Shown: positions 1 through 8,706, counted from the first letter of the stretch. The stretch: 64,000 nt of DNA from Devosia neptuniae (GCF_025452235.1 NZ_CP104965.1:2662501-2726500); one strand, 5' to 3'. Program-made: numbers and translations. Notes: generated by a model not told the origin, from the sequence alone.

Positions 1-317
1 CCCATTTCCGCCCCGACATTATCCAGCGCGATCTGGAAGGCCTCGCTATCCAGATCCCCCGCGCCTTCGTCGAACAGGGCGGTCATCAGATTGGCCAGCC
101 CTTCTTTGCCCACCGGATCCTGCGTGGTGCCGCCTTCAAAGGCAAAGCGGATGGTGATCAGGGGCAGGGAATGGTCTTCCACCAGCCAGGCCTTGATGCC
201 CTTGGGCGAGGTGACTTGCTGGAATTGCACTTCCGCCTGTGCGGGCAGGGCCAGCAGCAGCGTCAACAGCGCGGCAAGGATTGCGAGCGGACGGCGGAGC
301 ATGGGCAAATAGGTCAT
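1..317 (-). CDS. M16 family peptidase-like protein, inactive partner (partial)
   Basis: The left window edge cuts this gene, so only about 105 N-terminal residues are visible. It begins with a signal peptide (two arginines, then a leucine/alanine-rich core ending ALPAQA), so the product is exported. The following fold matches the N-terminus of pitrilysin/insulinase (M16) proteins. Where an active M16 enzyme has HxxEH, this one reads GLANLMTALFDEG, so both zinc histidines are absent. That is typical of the non-catalytic member of paired bacterial M16 proteins, which shapes the substrate chamber (family knowledge). Its ATG overlaps the stop of the active partner by four bases (ATGA at 314-317), so the two are probably translationally coupled and form a heterodimer. 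The pairing is inferred. Confidence 0.85.
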   Translation of the reverse strand, partial: MTYLPMLRRPLAILAALLTLLLALPAQAEVQFQQVTSPKGIKAWLVEDHSLPLITIRFAFEGGTTQDPVGKEGLANLMTALFDEGAGDLDSEAFQIALDNVGAEM

Positions 318-1672
318 TCTTGGGCTCCGGCGTCGCTGGGCAGCAGATAGCTGGTCACGGCAAGGTCTGGATCGAGATATTTTGCGGCCACGGCCTGCAC
401 CTGCTCGATGGTGACGGCGCGAATCCGGTCGGGCCACTCGGTGAGATTGTCGATGCTGCCGCCATTGGCCAGCTCGGCGCCATAGATATTGGCCATGCTG
501 AATTGCACATCGCGGGCGAAAATGATGGAGCGCACATAGCGCGCCTTGGCCGCATCCAGTTCGGCCTGGGTGACGCCATCCTTGATCAGCTGCGTGACCT
601 GCGCGGAGATGGCCGCCTCGACCTCGGCCAGCGCCTTGTCCGGCTGCGGCGCGCCATAGAGCGTGAAGGTGCTGGGGTCATAGGCCCCGCCATCATAGCG
701 GGTGGCCGCCGAAGCGCCGATGCCGGTTTTGACGATCTGCTGATAGAGCCGGCTGCGGCTGCCCCCGCCCAGGATTTCCGAGAGCAGGTCCAGCGCCTCG
801 GCCTCGCCATCTTCGGCGGTCCGATAGGTGGGCACGATCCAGGAGGTGCTGAAGCTCGGGATTCCCACGCGCGGGTCGGCCAGGGTCACGGTGCGCCTGG
901 TATTGTGCTCGGGTTCGGACGGACGCACCCGCGGCGGCAGGTCGGGGCCACGCGGCACGACACCATAGCTGGCTTGGGCCAGCGTGCGAACCGTCTGCGC
1001 ATCGACATCGCCCGCCACCACCAGCACGGCGTTGTTGGGCGCATAATATTGATTGTAGAACGCCACCGCATCGGCGCGGTTGAGCTGCTCCATCTCGTGC
1101 ATCCAGCCAATGGTGGGAATGCGATAGGGATGGTTCTGGAACAGGGTGGCGTTGACCTCCTCCTGCAACAGCGCCTGCGGATTGCCATCGGTGCGCATGC
1201 GCCGCTCCTCAAGCACCACATCGCGTTCCGAGCCGATCACATCCTCGGTGAGGATCAGGCCGCGCATGCGGTCCGCCTCGAAGTCCATCACATCGGCCAG
1301 CGCGTCGGGCGGAATGACCTGGTAATAGGCCGTGACGTCGGTGGTGGTGAACGCGTTGCCGCTGCCGCCAATTTCGGTAACGAAGCGATCGAGTTCCCCC
1401 GCCGGATGGCGCGCCGTGCCCTTGAACATCAGGTGCTCGAGAAAATGGGCAATCCCCGATTTGCCCGGCGCCTCATCGGCACTGCCCACCTTGTACCAGA
1501 CCATATGGGTCACGATCGGCGCGCGATGATTGGGGATCACCACGACCTCAAGCCCATTGTCGAGCACGAAATGCTCGGCTACCGGCGCTTCGGGCTGCAC
1601 GGCCTCCTCGGCCATAACAGGCACGACAAGCAGCGCGGTCAGGGCGAACGCCATGGCGGATTTGAACATCAT
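314..1672 (-). CDS. M16 family zinc peptidase (pitrilysin-like, active subunit)
   Basis: A 452-residue exported metallopeptidase. The signal peptide covers about residues 1-21 (hydrophobic core ending VMA-EE). The inverted zinc motif HFLEH lies at residues 76-80 (His76, Glu79, His80), followed by MFKGT. A further acidic stretch (VVLEERRMR) carries the likely third zinc ligand. Length fits one two-domain M16 chain. I chose the ATG at 1672 because it directly precedes the signal peptide; the longer frame to 1825 has no sign of being translated. The gene is followed by a partner lacking HxxEH and overlapping by ATGA. Such pairs act in the periplasm on small peptides or unfolded segments; the natural substrate is unknown. 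Confidence 0.9.
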   Translation of the reverse strand: MMFKSAMAFALTALLVVPVMAEEAVQPEAPVAEHFVLDNGLEVVVIPNHRAPIVTHMVWYKVGSADEAPGKSGIAHFLEHLMFKGTARHPAGELDRFVTEIGGSGNAFTTTDVTAYYQVIPPDALADVMDFEADRMRGLILTEDVIGSERDVVLEERRMRTDGNPQALLQEEVNATLFQNHPYRIPTIGWMHEMEQLNRADAVAFYNQYYAPNNAVLVVAGDVDAQTVRTLAQASYGVVPRGPDLPPRVRPSEPEHNTRRTVTLADPRVGIPSFSTSWIVPTYRTAEDGEAEALDLLSEILGGGSRSRLYQQIVKTGIGASAATRYDGGAYDPSTFTLYGAPQPDKALAEVEAAISAQVTQLIKDGVTQAELDAAKARYVRSIIFARDVQFSMANIYGAELANGGSIDNLTEWPDRIRAVTIEQVQAVAAKYLDPDLAVTSYLLPSDAGAQE

Positions 1673-1763
1673 CGGCAGGTTCCCGGAAAGACGATGGCGC
1701 ATGGGTAGACGAGTTCGCCCCGATCGCGGAAGCAATTGTTCGTCAGCGGTGGAAAAGCCGCAC

Positions 1764-2666
1764 CTAGCCCAGCGGATAGGCCACATAGGCCAGGCGCTGG
1801 CTATCGGGCGCCCAGGAATTGACATTGATCGTGCCCTGGCCGCCGAAAAAGCTAGCCAGCGTACGCACCCGCCCGCCCTCGGGCGACATCAGCCGCAGCA
1901 ACACATCCTTGTCGGCGGGGTGGCCAAGCGTGCCCTGGGGGAAACTGAGCAGCGCAACCACCGAGCCATCCGGCGACAGGTGGGGGAACCAGTTGACGAA
2001 GGAATCAAAGGTCAGTTGCTCCAGCCCGCTGCCATCGGCGGCGTTCATGCGGAAAATCTGGGCATGGCCGGGGCGGCTCGCGGCGAGTTCGGAGTTGAAA
2101 TAGATCCAGCGGCCGTCCGGGGAATATTCCGGCCCGTCATTGGGCATGGAAAGGTCGGTCAGCCGTGTATCCGGTCCCCCGGCGCTGGGGATGGTAAAGA
2201 CATTGACCTGCCGCTCGCCATTGCGCTGCTCGATGGCGACATAGCTCAAGGTGCGGCCATCGGGGGAAATGCCATGCAGGTAATAGTGGAACGGCGCCGG
2301 ATGCTCATTGGACACCCGCCGCGGCGTGCCACCGGCAAAGGGCACGGCATAAAGATGCCCGTCATCGGAGCTCACATAGATGAAGCGGCCGTGGGGCGAC
2401 AGCACATGATCATTGTTCAGATCAGCCAGCTCGCCGGTATCGATCTGCTCGGGTTGCCCGCCTGCCGCTGCGATGCGGAACAGCCGACCGCCGGCGTTGA
2501 ACACCAGAAATTGCCCGTCCGCCGACCAGTTGGGCGCCTCGATCACTTCGTTGGCGGTGAAGATGACGCTTGCATTGCCATCGCGGTCGATAATGGTCAG
2601 TTCCGAGCGCTGGCCGGCGGCCAAGCTACGGCCGCGGCGTGGAAAATTGAAGGTCACGATGTTCAC
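1764..2666 (-). CDS. TolB-like beta-propeller (PD40/WD40-like) protein
   Basis: About 300 residues made of repeated blades with the PD40 signature: SPDGRTLSYVAIE, YSPDGRWIYFNSE, LSPDGSVVALLSF and APDSQRLAYVAYP. Each is an S/A-P-D-G/S turn followed by a beta strand, as in the TolB C-terminal propeller. There is no TolB N-terminal domain and no convincing signal peptide, so it is not TolB itself. Proteins of this type are usually annotated as TolB family or biopolymer-transport-like proteins of unknown role. The start is a GTG at 2666 without a good ribosome binding site, so the true N-terminus is uncertain. It stands alone, upstream of the M16 pair on the same strand and divergent from ettA. 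Confidence 0.75.
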   Translation of the reverse strand: MNIVTFNFPRRGRSLAAGQRSELTIIDRDGNASVIFTANEVIEAPNWSADGQFLVFNAGGRLFRIAAAGGQPEQIDTGELADLNNDHVLSPHGRFIYVSSDDGHLYAVPFAGGTPRRVSNEHPAPFHYYLHGISPDGRTLSYVAIEQRNGERQVNVFTIPSAGGPDTRLTDLSMPNDGPEYSPDGRWIYFNSELAASRPGHAQIFRMNAADGSGLEQLTFDSFVNWFPHLSPDGSVVALLSFPQGTLGHPADKDVLLRLMSPEGGRVRTLASFFGGQGTINVNSWAPDSQRLAYVAYPLG

Positions 2667-2800
2667 CCGGGAAATGGAGGGAATGGCGGTGCAAGCCTAG
2701 CCCAGTGCATTGCGCCTCGCCAGCCCCGTTGCCCCGCCGCCCGGCTTGCCCTACATAGACGGCCAAATTCACGATCAGCCGCGAAGAGGTCCGCAAGCCT

Positions 2801-4456
2801 ATGGCTCGCCAGTTCATCTATCACATGCACGGAATGTCCAAAGCCTATGCCGGCGGCAAGAAGGTGTTGGACAATATCCATCTCTCCTTCTACCCCGATG
2901 CCAAGATCGGCGTTCTGGGCCCCAATGGCTCGGGCAAATCGACGCTGCTCAAGATCATGGCCGGCGTCGATACCGAGTTCCAGGGCGAAGCCTGGGCCGA
3001 CAAGGGCGCCAAGGTGGGTTACCTGAGCCAGGAGCCCGAGCTCGATCCGGCGCTGAACGTGCTCGGCAATGTGATGACCGGGGTCAAGGAAAAGAAGGCC
3101 ATCGTCGATCGCTATAACGAGCTGATGATGGACTATTCGGACGAGACGGCCGACGAGGCGACCGCCTTACAGGACAAGATCGACGCCGAGAATCTGTGGG
3201 ATCTCGAATCGCAGGTCGAAGTCGCCATGGAAGCGCTGGGCTGCCCGCCCGGCGATGCCGACGTCACCACGCTGTCAGGCGGCGAGCGCCGCCGCGTCGC
3301 GCTGTGCGCGCTGCTGCTGAGCAAGCCCGACCTGCTGCTGCTCGACGAGCCGACCAACCATCTCGATGCCGAAACCACCGCATGGCTCGAACGCCACCTG
3401 CGCGAATTTGCCGGCGCCGTGCTGATCATCACCCACGACCGCTACTTCCTTGACAATGTCACCGGCTGGATTCTCGAGCTCGATCGCGGCCGCGGCGTTG
3501 CCTATGAGGGCAATTACTCGGCCTATCTCGGTGCCAAGGCCAAGCGCTTCGCGCAGGAAAAGAGCGAGGATGCCGCCCGCGCCAAGGTGCTGGAGCGTGA
3601 AAAGGAATGGATGGGCCAGTCTCCCCAGGCCCGCCAGACCAAGTCCAAGGCGCGCCTCAAGGCTTATGACGAACTAGTCAAGATCAACGAAGCCCGCACC
3701 ATGTCCGGCACGGCGCAGATCATCATTCCCGCCGGTGAACGGCTGGGCCACAACGTCATCGACGTGGAAGGCCTCAGCAAGTCGTTCGGCGATCGGCTGT
3801 TGATCGACAACCTGACCTTCAAGCTGCCCCCGGGCGGCATTGTGGGCATTATCGGCCCGAATGGCGCCGGCAAGACCACCCTGTTCAAGATGCTGACCGG
3901 CCAGGAAAAGCCCGACGCGGGGTCGATCACCGTCGCCGAAAACGTGCATCTGGGCTATGTCGACCAGAGCCGCGACAGCCTCAACCCGAACAAGACCGTC
4001 TGGGAAGAAATCTCGGAAGGCGACGAAGTGCTGATGCTGGGCAAGCGCGAAGTCAATTCGCGTGCCTATACCTCCTCGTTCAACTTCAAGGGCGGCGATC
4101 AGCAACAGAAGGTGGGCAATCTCTCGGGCGGGCAGCGCAATCGCGTACACCTGGCCAAGATGCTCAAATCGGGTGCCAATGTGCTGCTGCTTGACGAGCC
4201 CACCAACGATCTGGACACCGAAACCCTCGCCGCTTTGGAAGAAGCGTTGGAGGAATTCGCCGGCTGCGCCGTGATCATCAGCCACGATCGTATGTTCCTC
4301 GATCGGCTGGCGACCCACATGCTGGCCTTTGAAGGCAATAGCCACGTGGAATGGTTCGAAGGCAACTTCGCCGACTACGAAGCCGACAAGGTCCGCCGCC
4401 TCGGCGCCGACGCGGTGAACCCCAAGCGCGCGACGTATAAGCCGCTGACGCGATAA
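2801..4456 (+). CDS. ettA: Energy-dependent translational throttle protein EttA (ABC-F)
   Basis: A 551-residue soluble ABC-F ATPase with two nucleotide-binding domains and no membrane segments. Domain 1 has Walker A GPNGSGKST (residues 40-48), signature LSGGERRRVAL and Walker B LLLDEPTNHLD. A charged linker (KEWMGQSPQARQTKSKARL) carries the EttA/P-site tRNA interaction motif. Domain 2 has GPNGAGKTT, LSGGQRNRVHL and LLLDEPTNDLD. EttA binds the ribosomal E site and gates the first peptide bond according to the ADP/ATP ratio (family knowledge). Length and the near-canonical N-terminus (ARQFIYHMHGMSKAY) make the assignment secure. A strong hairpin follows the stop, so the gene is probably monocistronic. 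Confidence 0.97.
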   Translation: MARQFIYHMHGMSKAYAGGKKVLDNIHLSFYPDAKIGVLGPNGSGKSTLLKIMAGVDTEFQGEAWADKGAKVGYLSQEPELDPALNVLGNVMTGVKEKKAIVDRYNELMMDYSDETADEATALQDKIDAENLWDLESQVEVAMEALGCPPGDADVTTLSGGERRRVALCALLLSKPDLLLLDEPTNHLDAETTAWLERHLREFAGAVLIITHDRYFLDNVTGWILELDRGRGVAYEGNYSAYLGAKAKRFAQEKSEDAARAKVLEREKEWMGQSPQARQTKSKARLKAYDELVKINEARTMSGTAQIIIPAGERLGHNVIDVEGLSKSFGDRLLIDNLTFKLPPGGIVGIIGPNGAGKTTLFKMLTGQEKPDAGSITVAENVHLGYVDQSRDSLNPNKTVWEEISEGDEVLMLGKREVNSRAYTSSFNFKGGDQQQKVGNLSGGQRNRVHLAKMLKSGANVLLLDEPTNDLDTETLAALEEALEEFAGCAVIISHDRMFLDRLATHMLAFEGNSHVEWFEGNFADYEADKVRRLGADAVNPKRATYKPLTR

Positions 4457-4461
4457 ACGAG

Positions 4462-4500
4462 CTGGGGCAGCGTTCGCATCGGACGCTGCCCCAGTATTTG
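4462..4500 (+). terminator. Hairpin terminator after ettA
   Basis: CTGGGGCAGCGT (4462-4473) pairs perfectly with ACGCTGCCCCAG (4483-4494) around a 9-nt loop and is followed by TATTTG. The 12-bp GC-rich stem starts six bases after the ettA stop. The T tract is weak, so termination may be incomplete. Confidence 0.7.
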
Positions 4501-4551
4501 CCTCGCGCTGCCGATGCGCTACGGCTTGCCCAACCAACATGGAGAATAGCC

Positions 4552-5412
4552 GTGTCAGCAGAGCCATTCGCGCTCGACATCGGTCGGGCCAGCCTTGCCG
4601 GCTTGGAAATGGGGGAGGGGCTTGCCGTCGTCTTCCTGCATGCCGGTGTGTGCGACAAGCGCATGTGGCTCAGCCAGATGGAGGCCGTGGCCGACGAAGG
4701 CTGGCACGCCATTGCCTATGATCGGCGCGGTTATGGCGAGACGGTTTCGGCAGACGAGGCCTTCAACCATCTCGATGATCTGGAAGCCGTACTCGATCGC
4801 CTGGGCATTCATGCCGCGGTGCTGGTCGGCTGTTCCATGGGCGGCGGGCTCGCGGTGGATTTTGCCCTGCGCCATCCCGGCCGCGTCATTGGTCTGGTGC
4901 TGATTGGCACCTCGGTCACCGGCTCGCCCTGGACTGCCACCGATGTCGAGCGGATGATCGAGGCGGCCGAGGAGGATGCCTATGAGCGCGGCGATTGGGA
5001 CATGCTCAATCGCGTGCAGGCGCATGAATGGCTCGACGGTCCGCGCGCCCAGAGCGGACGCGTCAGCGGGCCGGCGCGGGAGCTCTTTCTCGACATGAAT
5101 GCGCTGGCCCTCAACAAGCCGCCGCTGACCCTGGAAGAAGAGCGCCCCAGCGCCTGGCGCCGCGTCGCCGAAGTGGGCGCGCCCACGCTGCTATTGGTGG
5201 GCGACGAGGATTTCACCGCGCTGATCGAGCGGCACGACTATCTCTCGGAAGAAATGCCCAACGCTTTTGCCGCCGTACTGGAAGGCGTTGCCCACATCCC
5301 CAGCATCGAGCGCCCGGACCTGGTCAATTCCATGCTGCTGGAATTCCTCGATGCGATTGGCGGGGAAGGGGATGATGAGGATTTGGATGAGGATGACGGC
5401 GACGAGGAATAA
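4552..5412 (+). CDS. Alpha/beta hydrolase with acidic C-terminal tail
   Basis: A 286-residue alpha/beta-hydrolase fold protein. The nucleophile elbow GCSMGG puts the catalytic serine at Ser95. The acid is probably the Asp in VGDEDFTAL, and the histidine lies in EGVAHIPSIERPD, so the triad is complete. HAGVCDKRMW near residue 30 is the oxyanion-hole region. I chose GTG at 4552 because GGAG lies about seven bases upstream and the hydrolase fold begins directly after it; the TTG at 4498 would run into the ettA terminator. The last 17 residues are almost all Asp/Glu/Gly (GEGDDEDLDEDDGDEE), an unusual acidic tail. The substrate cannot be told from sequence; close relatives include esterases and 3-oxoadipate enol-lactonase-like proteins. 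Confidence 0.85.
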   Translation: MSAEPFALDIGRASLAGLEMGEGLAVVFLHAGVCDKRMWLSQMEAVADEGWHAIAYDRRGYGETVSADEAFNHLDDLEAVLDRLGIHAAVLVGCSMGGGLAVDFALRHPGRVIGLVLIGTSVTGSPWTATDVERMIEAAEEDAYERGDWDMLNRVQAHEWLDGPRAQSGRVSGPARELFLDMNALALNKPPLTLEEERPSAWRRVAEVGAPTLLLVGDEDFTALIERHDYLSEEMPNAFAAVLEGVAHIPSIERPDLVNSMLLEFLDAIGGEGDDEDLDEDDGDEE

Positions 5413-5448
5413 CGGCCTGGCGCCTTCTCCTCACTCTCTGAGTCAAGC

Positions 5449-5480
5449 TGGCCGGGACATCGCCCGGCCACCTCAGGTTT
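5449..5480 (+). terminator. Possible terminator after the hydrolase
   Basis: TGGCCGGG (5449-5456) and CCCGGCCA (5463-5470) form an 8-bp stem with a 6-nt loop. A short GGTTTT run follows about six bases later. It lies between two convergent genes. Confidence 0.5.
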
Positions 5481-5553
5481 TGATTCATCTGCTTTCCAGC
5501 ATGAATCCGGTTCTTGCCCGACTGATTCCGCCGCCGCAGCCAAGCTGCTGATC

Positions 5554-5997
5554 TTAAACGGCAATAATGCCGTCCAGGTGCTTGTCCAACTGCGGCGTCG
5601 GCAGGTTGGTCAGGTCCTTGTCCAATTCGGCCAGGATGGTCTTTTTCACCCCCGGCGAAATGGCCCGGCGGATTTCGCCCAGGGCAATCGGGGCAGCCGC
5701 GATCACCAGGCGGTCGAATTCGCCCTCCTGCTGCTTGCGGTCGAGCATGCGGGCCAGCGATTTGACGAAGACGGTTTCGCGGTGTTCCACCGGATCGGTC
5801 TTGGGCTCCATGGCGCTGCGCCCGGTCGAGGTATGGCTGCGGCCCGGCTTGTCGGTGACGATTTCCTGCGCCATCAGCGGGTCGATGGCAAAATCCAGTC
5901 CATCCACCTGGCGCAGTCCCTTGCCTGGTCCGGTATGCTCCAGCACGCGGGCCTGCGTGCCATCGGCGATCAGAATCCAGGTGACGGTCTTCTTCAT
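5554..5997 (-). CDS. Host-attachment family protein (Host_attach, baeRF-like)
   Basis: A 147-residue cytoplasmic protein that begins TVTWILIADGTQARVLEHTGPGKGL, the hallmark of the family annotated as 'protein required for attachment to host cells' (Pfam Host_attach). The name comes from an Agrobacterium phenotype; the fold resembles eRF1-domain release-factor relatives, and the biochemical role is not established. FVKSLARMLDRKQQEGEFDRLVIAAAP and the C-terminal DKDLTNLPTPQLDKHL blocks are also family-typical. AAGGAG sits about nine bases before the ATG at 5997, so the start is well supported. It is a single gene, convergent with the hydrolase and divergent from rarD. Confidence 0.85.
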   Translation of the reverse strand: MKKTVTWILIADGTQARVLEHTGPGKGLRQVDGLDFAIDPLMAQEIVTDKPGRSHTSTGRSAMEPKTDPVEHRETVFVKSLARMLDRKQQEGEFDRLVIAAAPIALGEIRRAISPGVKKTILAELDKDLTNLPTPQLDKHLDGIIAV

Positions 5998-6192
5998 GGT
6001 CTGCTCCTTGTGTGAATGGTCGGCAGGGGCGACGCCTCAGCCGCCCCTTGAGCAGAACGCCCCGGCGCGCAAAAGGTTTGCCTCGCCCATCAGCTTTGCG
6101 CAGCCCACCGATCAAAAACTGTCATTGGTCGAGGCCGCCATCGGCTGCTACCAAGGGGCCGACCGCCTCCCTACGAGGCGTGGGAGTGCATC

Positions 6193-7113
6193 ATGACTTC
6201 GCCCCAAACCGCGCCCGACGCAGCTACCCCGATCGCCGCGGCCGAGACCCGCAATGGCGTATTTGCCGCGCTTGGCGCCTATGTGCTGTGGGGCTTTTTG
6301 CCCATCCTGTTCGGCCTGCTCAGCAATGTCGGCTCGGTGATGATCGTGGCCGAGCGCACCCTGTGGTCGCTGCTGCTCCTGGCAGTCATCCTGGGCGTCA
6401 TGGGCAAGCTGGGCGAAGTGCTGACCCTGCTCACCGATTGGCGCAAGAGTGGCGTGCTGCTGCTGTCGGCAGCTCTATTGGCCTGCAATTGGCTGCTCTT
6501 CGTCTGGGCGGTGGAAACCGGGCAGGTGCTCGAAGTCAGCTTCGGCTATTTCATCAATCCCTTGGTCAATGTCGCCATCGGCATGGTCATGCTGGGCGAG
6601 CGACAAAACCGGATGCAGGCCATTGCCATCCTCATCGCCGTCATTGCCATCGCCATTCAGGCGGCAGGTTTGGGCGGCGTGCCGTTCATCGCGCTGGGCC
6701 TGGCGCTCTCGTTCGGCTTTTATGGCTTCTTCCGCAAAACCGCAGCGCTTGGCCCCGCTGCGGGCCTGTTTGCCGAAACGCTGCTGATCGCGCCCTTTGC
6801 CTTGGCCTATGTCGCCTACGATCTCGCCCATCACGGCATTGGCGTGCATGCCGATCCGCAGACCATGCTGCTGCTGGTTTTCAGCGGCCCGGCGACGGCC
6901 GTGCCGCTGTTGCTCTTTGCCTATGCCATCCGCCGCCTGCGCCTCACCACCATTGGCATGTTCCAATATCTGGCGCCCTCACTGCAATTCCTGGTCGCCA
7001 TTATCGTGTTCCACGAACATCTCAACGGCGTGCGTCTCGCCAGCTTCGCGCTGATCTGGGTATCGCTGGCCGTGTTCAGCTATGACAGCTTCCGCCGCCG
7101 CGCGCGGGGCTAG
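6193..7113 (+). CDS. rarD: EamA family transporter RarD
   Basis: A 306-residue integral membrane protein with about ten hydrophobic segments in two EamA repeats. The N-terminal GVFAALGAYVLWGFLPILFGLL and the motif VEVSFGYFINPLVNV-like (LEVSFGYFINPLVNVAIG) are characteristic of RarD, a drug/metabolite-transporter branch. FFRKTAALGP and the C-terminal FQYLAPSLQFLVAIIVFHE also fit. E. coli RarD was named as a chloramphenicol-sensitive locus product, but its substrate is unknown. GGGAG lies about nine bases before the ATG at 6193. It is flanked by opposite-strand genes on both sides, so it is probably transcribed alone. Confidence 0.93.
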   Translation: MTSPQTAPDAATPIAAAETRNGVFAALGAYVLWGFLPILFGLLSNVGSVMIVAERTLWSLLLLAVILGVMGKLGEVLTLLTDWRKSGVLLLSAALLACNWLLFVWAVETGQVLEVSFGYFINPLVNVAIGMVMLGERQNRMQAIAILIAVIAIAIQAAGLGGVPFIALGLALSFGFYGFFRKTAALGPAAGLFAETLLIAPFALAYVAYDLAHHGIGVHADPQTMLLLVFSGPATAVPLLLFAYAIRRLRLTTIGMFQYLAPSLQFLVAIIVFHEHLNGVRLASFALIWVSLAVFSYDSFRRRARG

Positions 7114-7129
7114 GCCGAAATGCCAGACG

Positions 7130-7639
7130 CTACTGCTTGACTGCAGAATCCCAGTGTTCGTCGGCCTTGCCATCCAGGATGCGCCAGGTGTCATACCAGG
7201 TCGTGGTATAGGTCTTGGTGGCATTCCTGGGGTCTTTTTCGGTGCGCACCGTCGCCACGGTCACCAAGTCGCCCTCGGCGCTCACAAACACCACCGGGGT
7301 TTTCAACGTTTCCGGGATTGGCGTGGGTGGGATTTTCAGTATCTCGGTGAAGAATTTGACCACCGTGTCGCGGCCTGATGCCACGTTGGGATTGTGCTGG
7401 ATGTAGCGTTCGGTCAGGAACTCGTCCGCCTTGTCCCAATTGTTGGCTTCCAGCAGGTCGCGCATGATGTGATAGACCACCTGCTTGTTGGCGTTCAGCA
7501 GTGGATCGGGGCTGGTGAACAGCGCTTCCTTGTTGGACGCCTCAACGACGACCTCCTGAGCCTGCGCCACGAATGTCATGGGTGCGCTCAAGGCGATCAC
7601 CACAGCCACGAGGGCTCCACCAAGTTTGCTCCGCATCAT
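7130..7639 (-). CDS. Secreted SnoaL-like (NTF2 fold) protein
   Basis: 169 residues with a clear signal peptide (hydrophobic core VAVVIALSAPMTF, cleavage near AQA-QE). The mature part has the SnoaL/NTF2-like layout: a helical start (NKQVVYHIMRDLLEANNWDKADEFLTERYIQHNPNVASGRD), then beta strands (DLVTVATVRTEKD) and YDTWRILDGKADEHWDS. The YIQHNP...G motif is typical of the SnoaL-like predicted polyketide-cyclase branch, whose bacterial members are mostly of unknown activity. AAGGAG precedes the double ATG at 7639/7636. It is convergent with rarD, with only 16 bases between the stops. A periplasmic location is inferred. Confidence 0.8.
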   Translation of the reverse strand: MMRSKLGGALVAVVIALSAPMTFVAQAQEVVVEASNKEALFTSPDPLLNANKQVVYHIMRDLLEANNWDKADEFLTERYIQHNPNVASGRDTVVKFFTEILKIPPTPIPETLKTPVVFVSAEGDLVTVATVRTEKDPRNATKTYTTTWYDTWRILDGKADEHWDSAVKQ

Positions 7640-7756
7640 CGGCTCCTTGTGAGGCCCCTTCCGGGATGGGCGGGACCAGGCTCGGCAAGGTATGCGGCGC
7701 CACGAATGGCTACAAGGAGGAACCCATTGCTCCGGTAGGCACCCCCGGGTGACCGT

Positions 7757-8668
7757 CTAGGCCGCGCGTGCCGCCTTGCCCGCACGCGTTTCGCGGATGA
7801 TCGCGGCGATCTGCGTAAAGGTGTCGGCAAAGGGCGTTGCCTCGCGCCACACCAGTGATAGCCGCCGTCCGGCGCCGGGCGATACCAATTGGTGGATGGC
7901 GATGCGCGGATCGGTCGCCTCCTTGCGCAGCGCGATCTGGGGCAGCAGCGTCACCCCCTGACCATTGGCCACGAATTCCACGATGGTCGATAACGAGGTG
8001 GCCGCAAAGGTGCGGGCCGATGGATCGCTGTCCAGCCGGCAGGCGGCAATGGTCTGGTCGCGGAAACAATGACCCTCATCAAGCAGCAGGATACGGTCCG
8101 GCGACAATGTGGACAGCGCTACGGGCGCGGCGGTTTCCTCATCCCGGCTGGTTGCCAGCACGAAGGGATCGTCGAACAGCGCGGCGCTGGTCAGCTTGGG
8201 CCCGTGGTCCGGCGCATCCGTGCCGATCAGTGCGATATCGAGACTCCCATCGACCAGCCCGGCAATCAGTGCCTCGGTGCGGTTCTCGCTCACCGCAAAA
8301 TCCAGCCCCGACAGGCCTGCCGTCAGCGCCGGGAAAATCTCGGGCAGCAGATAGGGTGCCACGGTTGGAATCAGCCCAAAGCGGATGGGCCGGTCGGGTG
8401 TTCCGGCCTGCCCGATGGCAAAGGCCGCTAGCGCGTCGGCACCGTCAACAACGCGTCGTGCCCGCTCGATAAACTCCCGGCCAAATGGGGTCGGCCGCAC
8501 CGCGCGGTTGAGGCGATCGAACAGCGGAGTGCCGCAGAATTCCTCGATGGCCTGGATCTGCTGGCTCAGGGCCGGCTGGCTGATATTGCAGGCCGTGGCG
8601 GCACGGCCGAAATGGTTGGTTTCCGCTACGGCGATGGCATAGCGCAGCTGTTTGATGGTGAAGCTCAT
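7757..8668 (-). CDS. oxyR: Hydrogen peroxide-sensing LysR regulator OxyR
   Basis: A 303-residue LysR-type regulator. The winged HTH lies at residues 1-60 (FTIKQLRYAIAVAETNHFGRAA, SQPALSQQI), followed by the substrate-binding-like domain. The redox pair of OxyR is present with the same nine-residue spacing as E. coli: Cys201 in LLLDEGHCFRDQ and Cys210 in TIAAC. This supports peroxide sensing by disulfide formation rather than a generic LysR role. The gene is divergent from katA, 103 bp away, with a matching OxyR site in the gap. The site starts two bases upstream of the oxyR ATG, so OxyR probably controls its own expression as well. Confidence 0.93.
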   Translation of the reverse strand: MSFTIKQLRYAIAVAETNHFGRAATACNISQPALSQQIQAIEEFCGTPLFDRLNRAVRPTPFGREFIERARRVVDGADALAAFAIGQAGTPDRPIRFGLIPTVAPYLLPEIFPALTAGLSGLDFAVSENRTEALIAGLVDGSLDIALIGTDAPDHGPKLTSAALFDDPFVLATSRDEETAAPVALSTLSPDRILLLDEGHCFRDQTIAACRLDSDPSARTFAATSLSTIVEFVANGQGVTLLPQIALRKEATDPRIAIHQLVSPGAGRRLSLVWREATPFADTFTQIAAIIRETRAGKAARAA

Positions 8669-8669
8669 G

Positions 8670-8706
8670 ATAGGCGCAACTTATCACAACAAAAGGATCA
8701 ATCAAT
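8670..8706. promoter_or_regulatory. OxyR binding site between oxyR and katA
   Basis: Four tetramers at exactly seven-base spacing, ATAG-N7-TTAT-N7-AAAG-N7-CAAT (8670-8673, 8681-8684, 8692-8695, 8703-8706), match the OxyR consensus ATAG-N7-CTAT-N7-ATAG-N7-CTAT at 13 of 16 positions. The 11-bp period places all four contacts on one helical face, as expected for an OxyR tetramer. It lies in the divergent oxyR/katA gap. Confidence 0.7.

Noticed and set aside
239..1708. 489-residue plus-strand open frame opposite the M16 peptidase
   Set aside because: The minus strand carries the signal peptide and the HxxEH motif; the plus frame is repetitive and has no domain.
6012..7085. 357-residue plus-strand frame overlapping rarD
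   Set aside because: It is an out-of-frame reading of rarD; the rarD frame has the membrane segments, family motifs and ribosome binding site.
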